A stretch of DNA of 64,000 nt from Rhizobium binae (GTDB lineage Bacteria > Pseudomonadota > Alphaproteobacteria > Rhizobiales > Rhizobiaceae). Numbering within the stretch: the first letter of the stretch is position 1; each line of letters begins with the position of its first letter. The notes under the pieces are model-generated. The model was given only the letters and a program-made list of their open reading frames with translations. It was not told the origin of the DNA and searched no databases. The position numbers and the translations under genes are program-made. The stretch covers positions 372,001-436,000 of the forward strand of contig NZ_CP071605.1 in the NCBI RefSeq assembly GCF_017357225.1, written 5' to 3'. Shown piece after piece: positions 62,876 to 64,000 of the stretch.

Positions 62876-62886
62876 ATGTATGACAA
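62876..62886. promoter_or_regulatory. GntR-type operator candidate upstream of the GntR gene
   Basis: ATGTATGACAA, close to the palindrome TTGTATGACAA/TTGTCATACAA of FadR-type regulators, 75 bases upstream of the GntR-family start. Shares its core with 53758-53770. Confidence 0.5.
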
Positions 62887-62982
62887 ATTTCTGGTTATTT
62901 CAATAATGAACGAGGCATCTCGCCAGGGTGGCTGCACGGTGCGGTATCTCTTCGGCGTTGGAGCGTGGCATCCTCGTACGCA

Positions 62983-63041
62983 TCTCATCCCGAGGTGCAT
63001 AGCCCGGAGGGCGAAGCCTCGAAGGACGTGGCGCAACTTGC
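62983..63041 (-). repeat. Rhizobiales CGTCCTTCGAGGC-type repeat
   Basis: On the minus strand: CACGTCCTTCGAGGCTTCG, CCCTCCGGGC, CACCTCGGGATGAG. This wording is typical of an interspersed repeat seen in many Rhizobiales genomes. It lies in the 289-base gap between the GntR and LacI genes. Confidence 0.6.
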
Positions 63042-63090
63042 TCCTTGCATTTGGGCTTCGCCCGCTTGGAGTAGTTCAGGAGAGAATTGC

Positions 63091-64000
63091 TCAAAGCCGC
63101 CTGGTCGATTCCCCCCGCACGAATCTCGGCGTCAGGATGAAATCCTGCGGCGGCTCGGCGGCTGCCTCGGGGCTTGATATCCTTGCCAACAGCCGCTGCG
63201 CCGCCAGTTCGCCAAGCTTCTGCGCATCCTGAACCACCATGGTGATGCGCGGCGTGATGACGGTGCTCCAGGGCACGTCGTCGACCATCGCCAGCGATAC
63301 GTCTTCAGGGCAGCGGAAACCCATTTCCTGCATTACCTGCAGCGTCGCGAGGCCCATCATGTTGTTGGCGCCGATGATTGCGGTCGGCCGGTCGCGGCGG
63401 GTCAGCAGCCGCATCGCCTGAGTATGGCCGCCGGTTCTCGTATAGCCGCCTTCGGTCACCAGCGAAGGATCGACATCGACGCCGGCGGCGGCCATCGTAT
63501 CCATGAAGCCTTTCAGGCGCTCGTCGGCGGTGTGCAGCCCGCTCGGGCCGGAGATGAAGGCGATGCGCCGATGGCCGAGCTGCAGCAGGTGCTCGGTCAG
63601 GATCGTCGTCGTCAGCGGATTGTCGGAGCCGACGAAGTCGCGTTCGGCACCCTCAACCTTCTGGTCGAACATCACGATCGGCGTCTTGAAGTCGCGCAGA
63701 AACGCCGCGTATTCCGCGCCGTGGCCGTTTGTTGCCAGCGCAATGCCGGCGATCTTCTGGGCTTCCATCCGCTCCAGCAGCGCCCGTTCGAGATCGGCCC
63801 TGCCGGAGGAGTCTGCGATCAGGACGAAATAGCCGTGGTCGAGCGCCTGATGCTCGATCTCGCGGCGGATGTCGCCGAAGAACATATTGCTGAGATTGGC
63901 CGACACGAAACCGATGAGCGAGCTGCGCCCGCGCGCCAGCGTCTGGGCCACCGGATCGACGCGGTAGCCGGTCGATTTGATCGCGTGCTGGATGCGGTCC
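63091..64000 (-). CDS. LacI-family regulator, 5' end beyond the window
   Basis: The frame is open to the right edge; the visible upstream codons read DRIQHAIKSTGYRVDPVAQTL, the end of the LacI helix-turn-helix and hinge helix, so an internal GTG at 63951 is not the true start. Next comes the effector domain (SLIGFVSANLSNMFFGDIRR; ADSSGRADLERALLERM; IAFISGPSGLHTADERLKGF) ending in LTPRFVRGEST. The helix-turn-helix proper lies outside. Target unknown; genes to the right would tell. Confidence 0.9.
   Translation of the reverse strand, partial: DRIQHAIKSTGYRVDPVAQTLARGRSSLIGFVSANLSNMFFGDIRREIEHQALDHGYFVLIADSSGRADLERALLERMEAQKIAGIALATNGHGAEYAAFLRDFKTPIVMFDQKVEGAERDFVGSDNPLTTTILTEHLLQLGHRRIAFISGPSGLHTADERLKGFMDTMAAAGVDVDPSLVTEGGYTRTGGHTQAMRLLTRRDRPTAIIGANNMMGLATLQVMQEMGFRCPEDVSLAMVDDVPWSTVITPRITMVVQDAQKLGELAAQRLLARISSPEAAAEPPQDFILTPRFVRGESTRRL

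Overview
The window is GC-rich alphaproteobacterial DNA. Gene content, codon use and repeat families point to Rhizobium, close to the R. etli / R. leguminosarum group; I judge this from protein resemblance and from GAGCATG- and GCGCATCGG-type rhizobial intergenic repeats, not from a search. No rRNA, tRNA, transposase, integrase or replication gene is visible. Many catabolic and transport cassettes in a row, with many regulators, would suit either a large accessory replicon (chromid or plasmid) or a catabolic part of the chromosome.

Layout. 0-7 kb: 3' end of putA (proline to glutamate), a chemoreceptor, a DadA-like FAD oxidoreductase and a divergent Lrp/AsnC regulator. 7-18.6 kb, almost all minus strand: a peptide/opine-type ABC transporter (binding protein, two permeases, double ATPase), a HAD hydrolase, a class III aminotransferase, a GNAT protein, and the threonate genes otnK-otnI-ltnD. 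These diverge from a LacI-family regulator and otnC (18.8-20.5 kb) across a control region with three related palindromes. 20.6-32.6 kb: a second HAD, a PuuB-like amine oxidase, GabD, a tartrate/malate-type dehydrogenase, a PuuC-like aldehyde dehydrogenase, a cupin, a GhrA-like reductase, an ArgE-like deacylase, a second GNAT paralogue and a PtrR-like LysR regulator. Together with the aminotransferase this reads as an amine/amino-acid to GABA to succinate catabolic area. 32.7-37 kb: an HPP-CBS membrane protein and a YdiJ-type FAD/Fe-S dehydrogenase.

37-45.6 kb is a stress block: groESL with a CIRCE-like operator, then small genes, a short ppGpp-hydrolase-like HD protein, a DUF2934 protein and a flavodoxin-fold reductase. 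Three promoter sequences of the GGAAC-N16-(C/G)GTT type, used by the alphaproteobacterial general stress sigma factor EcfG, lie here; two match the consensus exactly. A PAS-rich sensor kinase and a HIT protein follow.

45.6-56.6 kb is a carbohydrate cluster: a sugar ABC transporter, a GH88 unsaturated-uronide hydrolase, a DUF2264 protein and a DUF624 protein on the minus strand, and a heparinase II/III-like protein plus an unassigned beta-rich protein on the plus strand. None of its enzymes shows a signal peptide, so it looks like a system that imports a uronic-acid oligosaccharide and breaks it down in the cytoplasm. 56.6-58.7 kb: a TctD/TctE-like two-component pair. 59-64 kb: a NitT/TauT-type ABC transporter, a FadR-type GntR regulator whose upstream region shares a TGTATGAC motif with the divergent promoter of the carbohydrate cluster, and the start-truncated part of a LacI-family regulator running off the right edge.
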